From Microthrixaceae bacterium (GTDB lineage: Bacteria; Actinomycetota; Acidimicrobiia; Acidimicrobiales; DATDAH01), in contig JACJWK010000005.1 in the NCBI GenBank assembly GCA_020637195.1, positions 62,001 to 126,000 on the forward strand: a stretch of DNA of 64,000 nt, in the 5' to 3' direction. Below, piece after piece: positions 9,225-18,084 of the stretch. The notes below the pieces were generated by a model. The model did no database searches. It saw only the letters and a list, made by a program, of their open reading frames with translations, and had not been told where the DNA came from. The position numbers were made by a program, and so were the translations under genes. How positions within the stretch are numbered: the stretch's first letter is position 1; the number at the start of each line of letters is the position of its first letter.

Positions 9225-11258
9225 GTGACCGATCTGGTGAGCTACGCGATCCGGGGCGTGCCCATCGGCTGCGTGTTCGCGCTCATGGCCGTGGGCGTGG
9301 TGCTGACCTACAAGACCTCGGGCGTGTTCAACCTGGCGTTCGGCGCCCAGGCCTTCGTGAGCGCCGCCGTGTACTACGAGACCCGGGTCCGTCACGACTG
9401 GCCGATCTGGCTGGCCTTCCTCGTCGCCGTCGTGGCGCTCGGGCCCGCCATCGGCTACGTGCTCGACCGGGCCCTGTTCCGCCACCTGCGCACCGCACCG
9501 CCCATCGCCCGCCTGGTCACCTCCCTCGGCCTGCTCGTGGCGATCCCCCAGATGGTGCAGATCTGGTTCGGCAACAGCCCCGCCTACAACCCGCTCGGGA
9601 TCGCCCCGGACCCGGGCCGCATCTTCCGCTGGGGCGAGTACGCCCTCGACGCCAACCAGGTGGCGACGATCCTCGTCACGCTCCTCGTCGTGGCCGCGCT
9701 CACCGTCCTGTTCCGCTTCTCGGCCCTCGGCCTGCGGATGCGGGCGGTGGTCGAGAGCCCCCGGATGAGCGAGCTGACCGCGATCAACGCCGACCGGGTC
9801 GGCTCCTCGGCGTGGATGATGTCGAGCTTCCTCGCCGGCCTGTCCGGCGTGCTGCTGGCCCCCCTGTTCGCCCAGGTCGAGGCCAACGCCTTCTTCACCC
9901 TGCTCGTCGCCGCGGTCGCGGCGGCCGCCTTCGGCGGCCTCTCCAGCATCCCGCTCACCTTCGCCGGCGGCCTCGCGCTCGGGGTGCTCCAGCAGGTGCT
10001 GGCCGGCTACCTCCCGTCCGACAGCGTGGTGTCCCAGGGTCTGCGACCGGCGCTGCCGTTCCTGGTGCTGTTCCTCCTGCTGCTGTTCTGGCCGCCGCTA
10101 CGCGGCATCGGGCGGGCCGCCGACCCGCTCGCCGGCGTCGATCCACCGCCCCCGGCGCCGGCGGCGACGGTGCGCTCGTCGGGGATGACCACGATGACGC
10201 GCGTCCTCGCCGTCGCCACGGTGGCGGGGTTCGTGCTCGCCGCCCTGTTCTGGTTCGACGCCTTCTGGCTGCTCCTGTTCACCAAGGGCCTCATCTTCGG
10301 CGTGATCTTCCTCTCGATCACGGTGCTCACGGGCATGGGCGGCCAGGTCTCGCTCTCGCAGGCCGCCTTCGCGGGCGTGGGCGCCTTCGCCACCGGCCAG
10401 CTCGTCGAGAACTTCGGCCTGCCGGTGCTGCCCACCATGTTCCTCGGGGCACTGGTCGCCGCCGTCGTCGGCGCCGTCCTCGCGATCCCCGCGCTGCGCC
10501 TCGACGGCCTGTACCTCACGCTGGCCACGCTCGCCTTCGCCCTGATGTGGGAGAACGTGCTGGTCCCCCAGACCTGGGTGAGCAGCGGCCCGCTCGGCGT
10601 GGACGTGCCCCGGCCCCTCGTCGGCCCCGTCGACTTCACCGACGACCGCGCCTTCCTGCTCCTGTGCCTCGTGGTGCTCGCGCTCGTGGGCCTGCTCGTG
10701 CTGCTGGTCAAGCGCGGCACCACCGGTCGGTACCTCGACGCGCTCCGCGGCTCGGAGCTCGCGGCGGCGTCGATCGGCGTCGACCGCACCCGGGCCCGCA
10801 TCACGACCTTCGCCCTCTCGGCGGGCATCGCCGGCCTCGGGGGCGGCCTGCTCGCCTCGCAGGTGGGCCGCGCCACGCCGACCGACTACGTGTTCTTCCT
10901 CGGCCTGTTCTGGGTCGTGATGGTGGTCACCCTCGGCGACCGGTCCGTGCAGGCGGCCATCACCGCGGGGATGTCCTTCCTGCTCGTGCCCGAGCTGCTC
11001 AGCCGGATCGACCTCGGGTTCCTGCCCGAGATCTTGAACCCGGCGGACAACCCCGCCGCCATCGCGTCGATCCTGTTCGGCCTGGGGGCGCTCACCTACG
11101 CCAAGCACCCGGAGGGGATCCTCGAGCTGCAGACCCGCCGGTCGATCGAGCGGGTCAACACGTGGGGGGCCGCGCTCGCGCGGCGACGATCGGCCACGGT
11201 CGACGCCTCCGACGGCCCGGACCCCGCCGTCGCGAACGGCCCGGGCGGGCCACGATGA
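9225..11258 (+). CDS. Liv-type ABC importer permease, LivH-LivM fusion (system 1)
   Basis: Membrane component of the importer, 677 aa. Residues 1-~300 are a LivH-like half (ALMAVGVVLTYKTSGVFNLAFG) and residues ~320-640 a LivM-like half (TKGLIFGVIFLSITVLTGMGGQVSLSQ would span its first helices; the motif GGQVSLSQAAFAGVGA is diagnostic). The two permeases are separate genes in most bacteria, so this is a fusion; the same fusion occurs in the other two importers of this window. GTG start at 9225, 39 bp after the binding protein. It overlaps the following ATPase gene in ATGA. Confidence 0.9.
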   Translation: MTDLVSYAIRGVPIGCVFALMAVGVVLTYKTSGVFNLAFGAQAFVSAAVYYETRVRHDWPIWLAFLVAVVALGPAIGYVLDRALFRHLRTAPPIARLVTSLGLLVAIPQMVQIWFGNSPAYNPLGIAPDPGRIFRWGEYALDANQVATILVTLLVVAALTVLFRFSALGLRMRAVVESPRMSELTAINADRVGSSAWMMSSFLAGLSGVLLAPLFAQVEANAFFTLLVAAVAAAAFGGLSSIPLTFAGGLALGVLQQVLAGYLPSDSVVSQGLRPALPFLVLFLLLLFWPPLRGIGRAADPLAGVDPPPPAPAATVRSSGMTTMTRVLAVATVAGFVLAALFWFDAFWLLLFTKGLIFGVIFLSITVLTGMGGQVSLSQAAFAGVGAFATGQLVENFGLPVLPTMFLGALVAAVVGAVLAIPALRLDGLYLTLATLAFALMWENVLVPQTWVSSGPLGVDVPRPLVGPVDFTDDRAFLLLCLVVLALVGLLVLLVKRGTTGRYLDALRGSELAAASIGVDRTRARITTFALSAGIAGLGGGLLASQVGRATPTDYVFFLGLFWVVMVVTLGDRSVQAAITAGMSFLLVPELLSRIDLGFLPEILNPADNPAAIASILFGLGALTYAKHPEGILELQTRRSIERVNTWGAALARRRSATVDASDGPDPAVANGPGGPR

Positions 11259-12013
11259 GCCTCCTGCGGGCCGAGGAGGTGTCGAAGCGGTTCTCGGGGC
11301 TGAGCGCGCTCGACGCGGTCTCGCTGACGGTGGCCCCGGGCGAGATCGTCGGTCTGATCGGGCCGAACGGGGCCGGCAAGACGACGCTGTTCAACTGCCT
11401 CTACGGCGTGCTCGCACCCGATGGGGGGCGGATCACGTTCGACGGCCGCGACCTCGCCGGGCTGGCCGTGCACCGCCGGGCCCGCCTGGGCATCGGCCGC
11501 ACGTTCCAGCGCATCGAGCTGTTCGCGGGGATGACCGTCCGCGACCACCTCCTCGTGGCCGAGCGGGCCCGTCGGGGCGACGGCGCGCTCTGGAAGGACC
11601 TGTGCAACCGCAGCCGCCCCACGAGTGACGAGCGGGCGCGCGCCGACGCGACCCTGGGCCTGCTCGGCCTCGACGACGTGGCCGACCGGCCCGTCGAGTC
11701 GCTCAGCCTGGGGCGCGGCCGCCTGGTGGAGCTGGGCCGGGCCCTGATGATCGAGCCCCGGCTGCTGCTCCTGGACGAGCCGTCGTCGGGACTCGACCAT
11801 CGGGAGACCGACGAGATGGCCGACGTGCTCGACGTCGTGCGGCGGGAACGGGGCACGGCCATCCTGCTGGTCGAGCACGACGTGGCGATGGTGCGCCGGG
11901 TCACCAGCCGGCTGTACGTGCTCGACTTCGGCCAGCTCATCGCCGACGGCCCGACCGCCGAGGTGGTGGCCGACGCCAGGGTCCGTCAGGCCTACCTGGG
12001 GGACACGGTGTGA
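11255..12013 (+). CDS. Liv-type ABC importer ATPase, LivG-like (system 1)
   Basis: First of two cytoplasmic ATPases that drive the importer, 252 aa. Walker A GPNGAGKTT at about residue 35, Walker B LLLLDEPSSG at about 169 and the H-loop in VEHD just after are intact. The usual LSGGQ signature is replaced by SLGRGRL, as is common in LivG proteins, which use a degenerate form. The ATG at 11255 overlaps the permease stop (ATGA); the same frame is open far upstream opposite or over the other genes, but that part is not coding. The stop overlaps the next GTG start. Confidence 0.9.
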   Translation: MSLLRAEEVSKRFSGLSALDAVSLTVAPGEIVGLIGPNGAGKTTLFNCLYGVLAPDGGRITFDGRDLAGLAVHRRARLGIGRTFQRIELFAGMTVRDHLLVAERARRGDGALWKDLCNRSRPTSDERARADATLGLLGLDDVADRPVESLSLGRGRLVELGRALMIEPRLLLLDEPSSGLDHRETDEMADVLDVVRRERGTAILLVEHDVAMVRRVTSRLYVLDFGQLIADGPTAEVVADARVRQAYLGDTV

Positions 12014-12720
12014 CGCCGCCGCTGCTCGAGCTCGACCACGTCGACGCCGGGTACGGGCCCTTCCGGGCGCTGTTCGACGTGTCCTTCTCCGTCGCGGAGG
12101 GTCGTGCCCTGGCCCTGCTCGGCTCGAACGGGGCGGGCAAGACCACGGTCGCCCGCGTCGCCTCGGGCCTCGTGGCGCCCACGGCCGGCCACGTCCGCTT
12201 GGCGGGCGACGACGTCACCGGCGTGGCCGCGTTCCGCCTCGCCCGACGCGGTGTGGCCCACGCGCCCGAGGGGCGTTCCGTGTTCGCCACCCTCACGGTC
12301 GAGGAGAACCTGGTGCTGGCGTTCCGGGAAGGCACCAAGCGGGGCCATCCCGGCGTGGACGCGAGCCTGGCCTCGGCCTACGACCTGTTCCCACGCCTGG
12401 CCACCCGGCGGGGCCAGGTGGCCGGCACGCTGTCGGGCGGCGAGCAGCGCATGCTGTCACTCGCCCGGGTGCTGGTGCAGCCCCCGCGCCTGCTGATCGT
12501 CGACGAGCTGTCGCTCGGACTCGCCCCCATCATCGTCTCGGAGGTGTACGCCACCCTCGGCCGCATCAAGGCGGCCGGCACCACCCTGCTGATCGTCGAG
12601 CAGCTCGTCAGCCACGCCCTCGGCATCGCCGACGACGTGGTGCTGCTCACCAAGGGCCGCACCGGCTACGTCGGCCCCGCGGACGAGCTGGGCGACCTCG
12701 ACGCCCACTTCCTCGGCTGA
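12010..12720 (+). CDS. Liv-type ABC importer ATPase, LivF-like (system 1)
   Basis: Second cytoplasmic ATPase of the importer, 236 aa, the standard LivF length. Walker A is GSNGAGKTT (around residue 38), the signature is LSGGEQRM, Walker B is LLIVDELSLGLAP, with the LivF-typical DELS in place of DEP. The GTG start overlaps the LivG stop (GTGA), so the two are translationally coupled. It closes the four-gene operon. An imperfect inverted repeat (about 12727-12750, CCGATCGCA/TGCGGTCGG) follows and may act as terminator. Confidence 0.9.
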   Translation: MTPPLLELDHVDAGYGPFRALFDVSFSVAEGRALALLGSNGAGKTTVARVASGLVAPTAGHVRLAGDDVTGVAAFRLARRGVAHAPEGRSVFATLTVEENLVLAFREGTKRGHPGVDASLASAYDLFPRLATRRGQVAGTLSGGEQRMLSLARVLVQPPRLLIVDELSLGLAPIIVSEVYATLGRIKAAGTTLLIVEQLVSHALGIADDVVLLTKGRTGYVGPADELGDLDAHFLG

Positions 12721-12755
12721 CGTAACCGATCGCACCCGCCTGCGGTCGGACCTCC

Positions 12756-13817
12756 ATGGCGCAGCGACCCGACGACGACCTCACCGCCGACCGCGTGGCC
12801 CTGCACGACGCCGAGGGGCTGCTCGACCGGGTGCGGGGCTGGGTGGACGTGCACCGCCACATCGACGAGGCCATGTTCGCCCTCGCCGAGCAGGTGGTGC
12901 AGTCCGAGGCGGGCGCGCTGTTCGAGATGATCGACCGCTCGGTCCTCGACGGCGACCGCCTGCCCGACGCCATCGACCACGACGCCGTCTTCCTCCACCC
13001 CAACCCCCACCGCACGGCCGAGCAGGAGGAGGTGCTGGGGTTGTTGGACCTGCTCCAGGGGCCGCAGGTGCCCACGGTCACGGCCCACTTCGCCGAGTAC
13101 GCCACCGAGCACAAGCTCTTCGAGCGGGTGCTCGACGGTGAGACGTTCATCCTGCCGAGCAACCACCTCGAGCTCCAGGACCAGGGCCTCACGTTGGGCT
13201 ACCTCCACCGGGTGGCCAAGGACCAGGGCGTCGACCGGCTCGAGAACGACATCACCTTGATGATCGGGCGCCTCCTCGGCTTCCTGCGCCTCGGCCACCG
13301 CAACGTCATCGACGACATCTTGCGCAAGGCGGCCGGGGTCTTGAAGACCTTCCCCGTGAGCGGCGGCGAGGTGATGGACGAGAACGTCATCACCGAAGCC
13401 GACCTGGACCACCGCCTCCGGCTGTTCCGCCGCACCAGCAACGAGCGGACCCGGCGGGAGTTCGAGCGCATCACCCGCTCCAGCGAGGGCGGCATCATCC
13501 TGCTGGCGGGCGGCGGCTCGCGCGACTTCCGCGACGAGCGGGGCGACGTCCACATGAACCCCTTCGGCCGGTCCACCCGGGGGCTCATCGCCGACGCGTG
13601 CTCCCGGGGCGCCTGGGTCGTTCCCCTCTTCGTCGACTACGACGTCGACACCAGCCTCGTCGAGTTGGCCGAGCCCGTGCAGCCCACCGACGACGCCGCG
13701 GTGCACCACGTCGGCGAGTTGATCGCGGCCATGGGCAACATGGCCCGCGGCGTCGCCCGCGCCGAGCACCCCGACATCGAGCGCTTCACCCGGCGCATCT
13801 TCTACGAGGCCCGGTAG
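12756..13817 (+). CDS. Glycerol-3-phosphate/lysophosphatidate acyltransferase-like protein
   Basis: Probable acyl-CoA- or acyl-ACP-dependent acyltransferase of the PlsC/GPAT fold, 353 aa. An NHX4D catalytic motif is present as NHLELQD, and downstream GGIILLAGGGSRDF aligns with the APSGGRDR-type substrate-binding block of plant and chlamydial glycerol-3-phosphate acyltransferases. A long N-terminal helical region (~130 residues) precedes the catalytic domain, also as in that subgroup. No membrane helix is obvious. The ATG at 12756 lies 35 bp after the livF stop, and the gene converges on the MauE-like gene 9 bp away. The exact acceptor is uncertain; the identification rests on two motifs and domain order. 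Confidence 0.55.
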   Translation: MAQRPDDDLTADRVALHDAEGLLDRVRGWVDVHRHIDEAMFALAEQVVQSEAGALFEMIDRSVLDGDRLPDAIDHDAVFLHPNPHRTAEQEEVLGLLDLLQGPQVPTVTAHFAEYATEHKLFERVLDGETFILPSNHLELQDQGLTLGYLHRVAKDQGVDRLENDITLMIGRLLGFLRLGHRNVIDDILRKAAGVLKTFPVSGGEVMDENVITEADLDHRLRLFRRTSNERTRREFERITRSSEGGIILLAGGGSRDFRDERGDVHMNPFGRSTRGLIADACSRGAWVVPLFVDYDVDTSLVELAEPVQPTDDAAVHHVGELIAAMGNMARGVARAEHPDIERFTRRIFYEAR

Positions 13818-13826
13818 CGCGACGTC

Positions 13827-14357
13827 TCACCCGGCGTCGAACAACGCCGGCGCCCGGTCGAGCAGGGCCGCCAGGGCCAGGCCGCCGACGACGGCGACGA
13901 GCGCGGCACCGATGGTGAGGGCGTCGAGGCCCTGCGCCGGCAGCGCCACCAGCCCCAGCACGCCGGCCAGGGCCGGCCACGCCGCCTTGAGCAGCGTGCC
14001 GACGCCCACCTTCGCGTCGTGGCCGGGGTCGCAGCCGCACGGCGCGTCGGGACGGCGCACCAACAGAAACGCCTGGAGGCCGACGAAGCCGGCGCCGAGC
14101 AGCGCCATCGCCATGAGGAAGGGACCGAGCGCGAACGCGCCGGCGCCGAAGGACAAGACGAGCACCCCGCCGCCGCCCACGACGGCCTCGGCCACGAGCA
14201 CGGCCCAGCTCAGGACGGGCACCGCGTCGTCGTGCCAGAGCGCCTGGGCCCGGAGCTGCGCGGCGAACGCGTCGCGCCACCGCGCGTGGCGGGCGGCCGA
14301 CACGCCGAGGAGCACGAACCCGCTCGCCACGACCGCGACGACCACCACGTCAAGCAC
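13827..14357 (-). CDS. MauE/DoxX-like integral membrane protein
   Basis: Small membrane protein of 176 aa when started at the GTG at 14357; the frame is open to 14444, but the extra 29 residues are polar, unlike a signal region. Four to five hydrophobic helices are visible, with a cytosolic or periplasmic loop containing CGC in a DAPCGCDPGHDAK context. That layout fits the MauE (methylamine utilisation) family, thought to help disulfide formation or redox partner maturation. It is divergent from the alcohol dehydrogenase and there is no methylamine dehydrogenase nearby, so its partner is unknown. Confidence 0.6.
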   Translation of the reverse strand: MLDVVVVAVVASGFVLLGVSAARHARWRDAFAAQLRAQALWHDDAVPVLSWAVLVAEAVVGGGGVLVLSFGAGAFALGPFLMAMALLGAGFVGLQAFLLVRRPDAPCGCDPGHDAKVGVGTLLKAAWPALAGVLGLVALPAQGLDALTIGAALVAVVGGLALAALLDRAPALFDAG

Positions 14358-14442
14358 CGCCGCCGAGCGTACCCACCTCCCGACCCCCGCCGTCCTGTCG
14401 TCCGATAGCGTCGCGGGCGTGGCCGGCCCGCTTCCCGAGACC

Positions 14443-15486
14443 ATGCCTGCGGCGATCTACCGGGGTCCCGGGCGCCTGGAGGTCACCGAGCACCCGGTGC
14501 CGGTCCTCGGGCCCGAGGACGTGCTGCTCGAGGTCGACTACTGCGGGGTCTGCGGCAGCGACCTGCACATGATCATGGAGGGCTGGGGCACCCCCGACAC
14601 GATCGAGGGCCACGAGTACGTCGGCACCGTGGCGGCCGTCGGCGCGGCGGTCGAGCGGTGGTCGGTCGGCGACCGCGTCGTCGGCGGTGCCAGTCGGCGC
14701 TGCGGCCGGTGCGAGCACTGCCTCGACCACCGGCCGTCGCTGTGCCTCGAGCGGGGCACCCCGGGGCTCGAGCCGTTCCAGGGCGCCTTCGCCCGCTACA
14801 AGAAGGACCACCAGGACGAGGTGCTGGCCCTGCCCGAGGGCCTGCCCGCGCGGGTCGCGGCGCTCGCCGAGCCCCTGGCGGTGGCGTTGCACGCCATCAC
14901 CCGCAGCCGCATCCGCCACGGTCAGACCGCCCTCGTGTTCGGCGCCGGGCCCATCGGCGCCCTGGTGATCGCCGCCCTGCGGGCCCGCGGGGTCGACCGG
15001 GTCGGCGTCGTCGAGCCCAACCCCGTCCGCCGCGACCTCGCCGTCGCGGTCGGCGCCACCGACGCGTTCGTGCCCGAGGACCTTCCCGCCTTCGACCAGG
15101 CCGACCCGGGCGGACTGGCCGACGACCCCTGGAGCGTCGTGTTCGAGTGCTCGGGCAACCGACGGGCCATGGAGGCCGGGCCGTCGCAGCTCAAGCGGGG
15201 TGGCACCCTCGTGCTCGTCGGAGCGGGCATCGAGCGGCCGAAGTTCGACCCCAACCGCATCTTGATGAACGAGCTCACGATCACCGGCTCGTTCGTCTAC
15301 GACGAGGGCGGCTTCGCCGACGCCCTCGAGTTGCTCGCCACCGGCGCCCTGCCGACCGATCGCCTGCTCGAGCCCGGCGCGGTCCCCCTCACCGGGATGC
15401 TGGCCGCCCTCGAGGGCCTGACCGGGGGCTCGATCGGCGGCAAGGTGCTCGTCTCCCCCGGGGCCGACGAAGGAGGCACCCCGTGA
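14443..15486 (+). CDS. Zinc-dependent alcohol/threonine-type dehydrogenase
   Basis: Medium-chain dehydrogenase/reductase, 347 aa, NAD(P)-dependent oxidation of an alcohol. The catalytic zinc site is seen in CGVCGSDLHM and GHEYVG near residues 38-70, the structural zinc loop in CGRCEHCLDHRPSLC, and the Rossmann motif in VFGAGPIGALV. All four structural cysteines are present. The ATG at 14443 gives the family start (MPAAIYRGPG); a GTG at 14419 would add eight residues. It opens a three-gene operon, overlapping the VOC gene in GTGA, followed by an LLM oxidoreductase; the trio looks like a catabolic unit for an unknown alcohol. Confidence 0.85.
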   Translation: MPAAIYRGPGRLEVTEHPVPVLGPEDVLLEVDYCGVCGSDLHMIMEGWGTPDTIEGHEYVGTVAAVGAAVERWSVGDRVVGGASRRCGRCEHCLDHRPSLCLERGTPGLEPFQGAFARYKKDHQDEVLALPEGLPARVAALAEPLAVALHAITRSRIRHGQTALVFGAGPIGALVIAALRARGVDRVGVVEPNPVRRDLAVAVGATDAFVPEDLPAFDQADPGGLADDPWSVVFECSGNRRAMEAGPSQLKRGGTLVLVGAGIERPKFDPNRILMNELTITGSFVYDEGGFADALELLATGALPTDRLLEPGAVPLTGMLAALEGLTGGSIGGKVLVSPGADEGGTP

Positions 15487-15965
15487 AGCGCGCCACCCCG
15501 CCGCAGTTCAACCACGTCGCCATGTCGATGCCCGCCGACGCCCTCGGTGCCGAGGGGCGGGCGGCGATCATCGACTTCTACTCGGAGGTCTTCGGCTTCG
15601 AGGAGCTGCCGACCATGACGATCGACCGCGAGCGGCTGATCCTCAAGGCCTGGACCTACGAGCAGTTCGTGTTCCTGATCGCCGACGAGTCACCCATGCA
15701 GGCGCCCCGCCTCGACCACTTCGGGTTCTCGGTCGGCACCCTGGCGGAGTTCGACGAGACGTACGCCCGGGCCAAGGCGTACCGGGCGAAGGACGACCGG
15801 GTCGACCTGATCGAGCGCGACGTGGACGACTACGGCGGGCTCAAGATCCACAACTTCTACGTCGGCTTCCTGCTGCCCCTGATGGTCGAGGTGCAGCACT
15901 GGGAGTTCGTGCCCCACGAGCCCATCGTCGACCCCGGCGAGGCGGCCACCACCGCGTCGCCGTGA
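15483..15965 (+). CDS. VOC (glyoxalase/dioxygenase-fold) family protein
   Basis: 160-aa protein of the vicinal oxygen chelate superfamily, which includes glyoxalases and extradiol dioxygenases. FNHVAMSM and LDHFGFSV carry the first histidine of each beta-alpha-beta-beta-beta half, and VEVQHWEF near the end has the closing glutamate region, so a metal-binding set of His, His and Glu is plausible. The reaction is not readable. The GTG start overlaps the dehydrogenase stop (GTGA), and its own stop overlaps the LLM gene start, indicating translational coupling through the operon. Confidence 0.72.
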   Translation: MKRATPPQFNHVAMSMPADALGAEGRAAIIDFYSEVFGFEELPTMTIDRERLILKAWTYEQFVFLIADESPMQAPRLDHFGFSVGTLAEFDETYARAKAYRAKDDRVDLIERDVDDYGGLKIHNFYVGFLLPLMVEVQHWEFVPHEPIVDPGEAATTASP

Positions 15966-16939
15966 GCGAGCTGCGCTGGGGCGCGTTCGTCCCGCAGGGC
16001 TGGAAGCTCGAGTACGCCGGCACGGACGCGGCCGAGGCGTGGCACCGGTCCCGCGAGATCGCGCGGCTGGCCGAGGAGATCGGGTACCACCACCTCTGGG
16101 TCTACGACCACGTCGAGACGGTCCCCCGCCGCGAGCCCGAGGTCTGCTTCGAGGCGTGGACCATGCTCGCCGCCCTCGCCGAGGTGACCGACCGGGCCCG
16201 GCTCGGCCAGATGGTCACGTGCGCCGGCTACCGCAACGCCGGCCTGCTGGCCAAGCAGGCGGCCAACGTCGACGTGTTCTCCGGTGGCCGCCTCATCCTC
16301 GGGCTGGGTGCCGGCTGGTACCACGAGGAGTACGCCGCCTACGGCTACGAGTACCCCTCGGACCGCGCCCGGCTGGCCCTCCTCGAGGAGACGGTCGAGG
16401 CGGTCAGGCGCCTGTGGACCGAGCCCTCGGTCACCTACCGGGGCGACCACGTCCGCCTCGACGGTGCCCTCTGCGACCCGAAGCCCCTCCAGGCGCGGCC
16501 ACCCGTCTGGATCGGCGGGGGTGGCGAGCAGGTCACCCTGCGCATCGCCGCGCGCCACGCCGACGCCACCAACTGGCAGGTCGGCCTCGACGCCTTCCGC
16601 CACAAGTCGGCGGTGCTGGACCGCCACTGCGCGGAGGTCGGCCGCGACCCGGGCGGGATCACCCGCACCCACGCCCCCGACTGCCTGCTCTTCGACTCGG
16701 ACGCCGATCTGCGCCGTTGGCTCGACTCGCCCGGCGGCGGCCACCTCTGGGGCGAGCAGGCCCCCGACGACTACGTCCGCGACAACTTCGTGGGCACCGA
16801 CGAGCAGGTGGCGGAGAAGGTGCAGGGCTTCGTGGACGCCGGCTGTCGCGAGTTCGTGCTGTGGTTCCGGGACTACCCCGGCGTCGAGAGCCTCGAGCGC
16901 TTCCAGGCCGACGTCGTGCCGCGCGTCAGCGGCCCCTGA
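15962..16939 (+). CDS. LLM-class (F420-dependent) oxidoreductase
   Basis: Luciferase-like monooxygenase-fold protein of 325 aa, probably using reduced or oxidised coenzyme F420. The family features are WGAFVPQGWKLEY at the first beta strand, YHHLWVYDHVET, the GLGAGWYHEEYAAYGYEYP stretch around residue 115, and PPVWIGGGGEQ at the start of the seventh strand. TIGR-type F420 enzymes of this kind act as dehydrogenases or reductases rather than light-emitting oxygenases. Last gene of the alcohol dehydrogenase-VOC-LLM operon; it is followed by a convergent small membrane protein gene 9 bp away. Confidence 0.82.
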   Translation: MSELRWGAFVPQGWKLEYAGTDAAEAWHRSREIARLAEEIGYHHLWVYDHVETVPRREPEVCFEAWTMLAALAEVTDRARLGQMVTCAGYRNAGLLAKQAANVDVFSGGRLILGLGAGWYHEEYAAYGYEYPSDRARLALLEETVEAVRRLWTEPSVTYRGDHVRLDGALCDPKPLQARPPVWIGGGGEQVTLRIAARHADATNWQVGLDAFRHKSAVLDRHCAEVGRDPGGITRTHAPDCLLFDSDADLRRWLDSPGGGHLWGEQAPDDYVRDNFVGTDEQVAEKVQGFVDAGCREFVLWFRDYPGVESLERFQADVVPRVSGP

Positions 16940-16948
16940 GCACCCGGC

Positions 16949-17329
16949 TCAGCGACCTCCGCCGAGCGCCTCGACGAGGCGGTCCGTCTGGTCCCGCTGC
17001 TCCTGGAGCAGCCGCAGCAGCACCAGGCGCTGCTGTCGGGCCAGCGAGGCACGCAGGTAGAGCGCGGCGCCGATCACGGCCACGGTGAGCCCCCCGAGCC
17101 CACCCGAGATCAGGTACGGGATCTCCTTCCACACCTCGGAGACCCCGGATGCGCCGTACCAGCCGAGCGCCACGAGGACGACGCCGACCACCATGAGGCC
17201 GATCCCGGCCTGGAGGGTGCGGCGCTCGCCGGCGGCGGCGGGGTCGGCCAGCTGGAGCTCGGCCATGTCCTGGCGGAAGGCGTCGGCCCGCCCGTGGTCG
17301 GCGTCGGTGGTGGCGGCCTCGTCGGTCAC
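16949..17329 (-). CDS. Small two-helix membrane protein at the 3' end of Liv operon 2
   Basis: 126-aa protein not recognised as a named family. After a polar acidic N-terminus (~45 residues) come two hydrophobic helices (GIGLMVVGVVLVALGWYG and a glycine-rich second one, ISGGLGGLTVAVIGAALYL), then a basic amphipathic tail rich in Arg, Leu and Gln (RQQRLVLLRLLQEQRDQ). It aligns with the protein at 22312-22650, which flanks the other end of the same importer operon: both have G-VVG-VL, YIS/LIS-GG/G-GL-AV-GA-L-LR-SL and LLRL-E-R patterns. The GTG at 17329 overlaps the stop of the LivF gene (GTGA), so it is co-translated. A regulatory or accessory role for the importer is an inference from position only. 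Confidence 0.7.
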   Translation of the reverse strand: MTDEAATTDADHGRADAFRQDMAELQLADPAAAGERRTLQAGIGLMVVGVVLVALGWYGASGVSEVWKEIPYLISGGLGGLTVAVIGAALYLRASLARQQRLVLLRLLQEQRDQTDRLVEALGGGR

Positions 17330-18084
17330 TCGGATGCTCCCAGGTAGTGGGCGGACAGCTCTTCTTCCAGGTCGGCGGGGGCGCCGACCCGGGTCACGCG
17401 GCCGTTGACCATGATGGCGGCCCGGTCGGCGACCCCTAACACGGTGCGGGCGAACTGCTCGACCACCAGGATCGACACCCCGGTCTCGGCCAGCTCGGCC
17501 ACGATGCGGTACAGCTCCTCGACCACCAGCGGGGCGAGGCCCATCGACAGCTCGTCGAGCAGCAGCAGCGCCGGGTCGGTGGCCAGGGCCCGGGCCATGG
17601 CGAGCATCTGCTGCTCGCCGCCCGACATCGTGCCGGTCAACTGGTGGCGCCGCTCGCCGAGGCGTGGGAAGCGGTCGTAGGCCACGGTCTCGATGCGCTC
17701 GAGCGGCACCCCCGTGAAGGTGGCCATCTGGAGGTTCTCGCGCACGGTGAGGTTGGGGAACACGCCCCGGCCCTCGGGCACGGTGCACAGGCCGCGGCGG
17801 GCGAGGTCCTCGGGCCGGGCGCCGTTCACCTTGTGGCCACCCAGGAGCACCACACCGCCGCTCGGCTCGTGCAGGCCCGCCGCCACCCGCAGCGTGGTGG
17901 TCTTGCCCGCCCCGTTGGGGCCGAGCAGCGCGAAGACACTGCCCTCGGGCACGACGAGGTCCACGCCGTGGAGCACCTGGATGCGCCCGTAGGCGGCCGT
18001 GATGCCCGACAGCTCGAGCAGTGGGTCGGGCTCGAGGGGAGGATCGGCGGCGTCCCCGGGGTGGGCGTGGCGGCGGAACGTCAC
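17326..18084 (-). CDS. Liv-type ABC importer ATPase, LivF-like (system 2)
   Basis: 252-aa cytoplasmic ATPase. Walker A GPNGAGKTT at about residue 46, signature MSGGEQQML, Walker B LLLLDELSMGLAP and VVEQF in the H-loop position (Gln-Phe rather than His-Asp, as usual in LivF). The frame is open further upstream, but the GTG at 18084 overlaps the LivG stop (GTGA) and gives a short 25-residue lead before the first strand. It is coupled downstream to the small membrane protein gene, which makes that protein part of the transporter operon. Confidence 0.9.
   Translation of the reverse strand: MTFRRHAHPGDAADPPLEPDPLLELSGITAAYGRIQVLHGVDLVVPEGSVFALLGPNGAGKTTTLRVAAGLHEPSGGVVLLGGHKVNGARPEDLARRGLCTVPEGRGVFPNLTVRENLQMATFTGVPLERIETVAYDRFPRLGERRHQLTGTMSGGEQQMLAMARALATDPALLLLDELSMGLAPLVVEELYRIVAELAETGVSILVVEQFARTVLGVADRAAIMVNGRVTRVGAPADLEEELSAHYLGASE

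Noticed and set aside
7901..11254. Plus-strand frame open for over 1,000 codons ahead of the livG start
   Set aside because: It lies in another frame over the binding-protein and permease genes; only the part from 11255 is coding.
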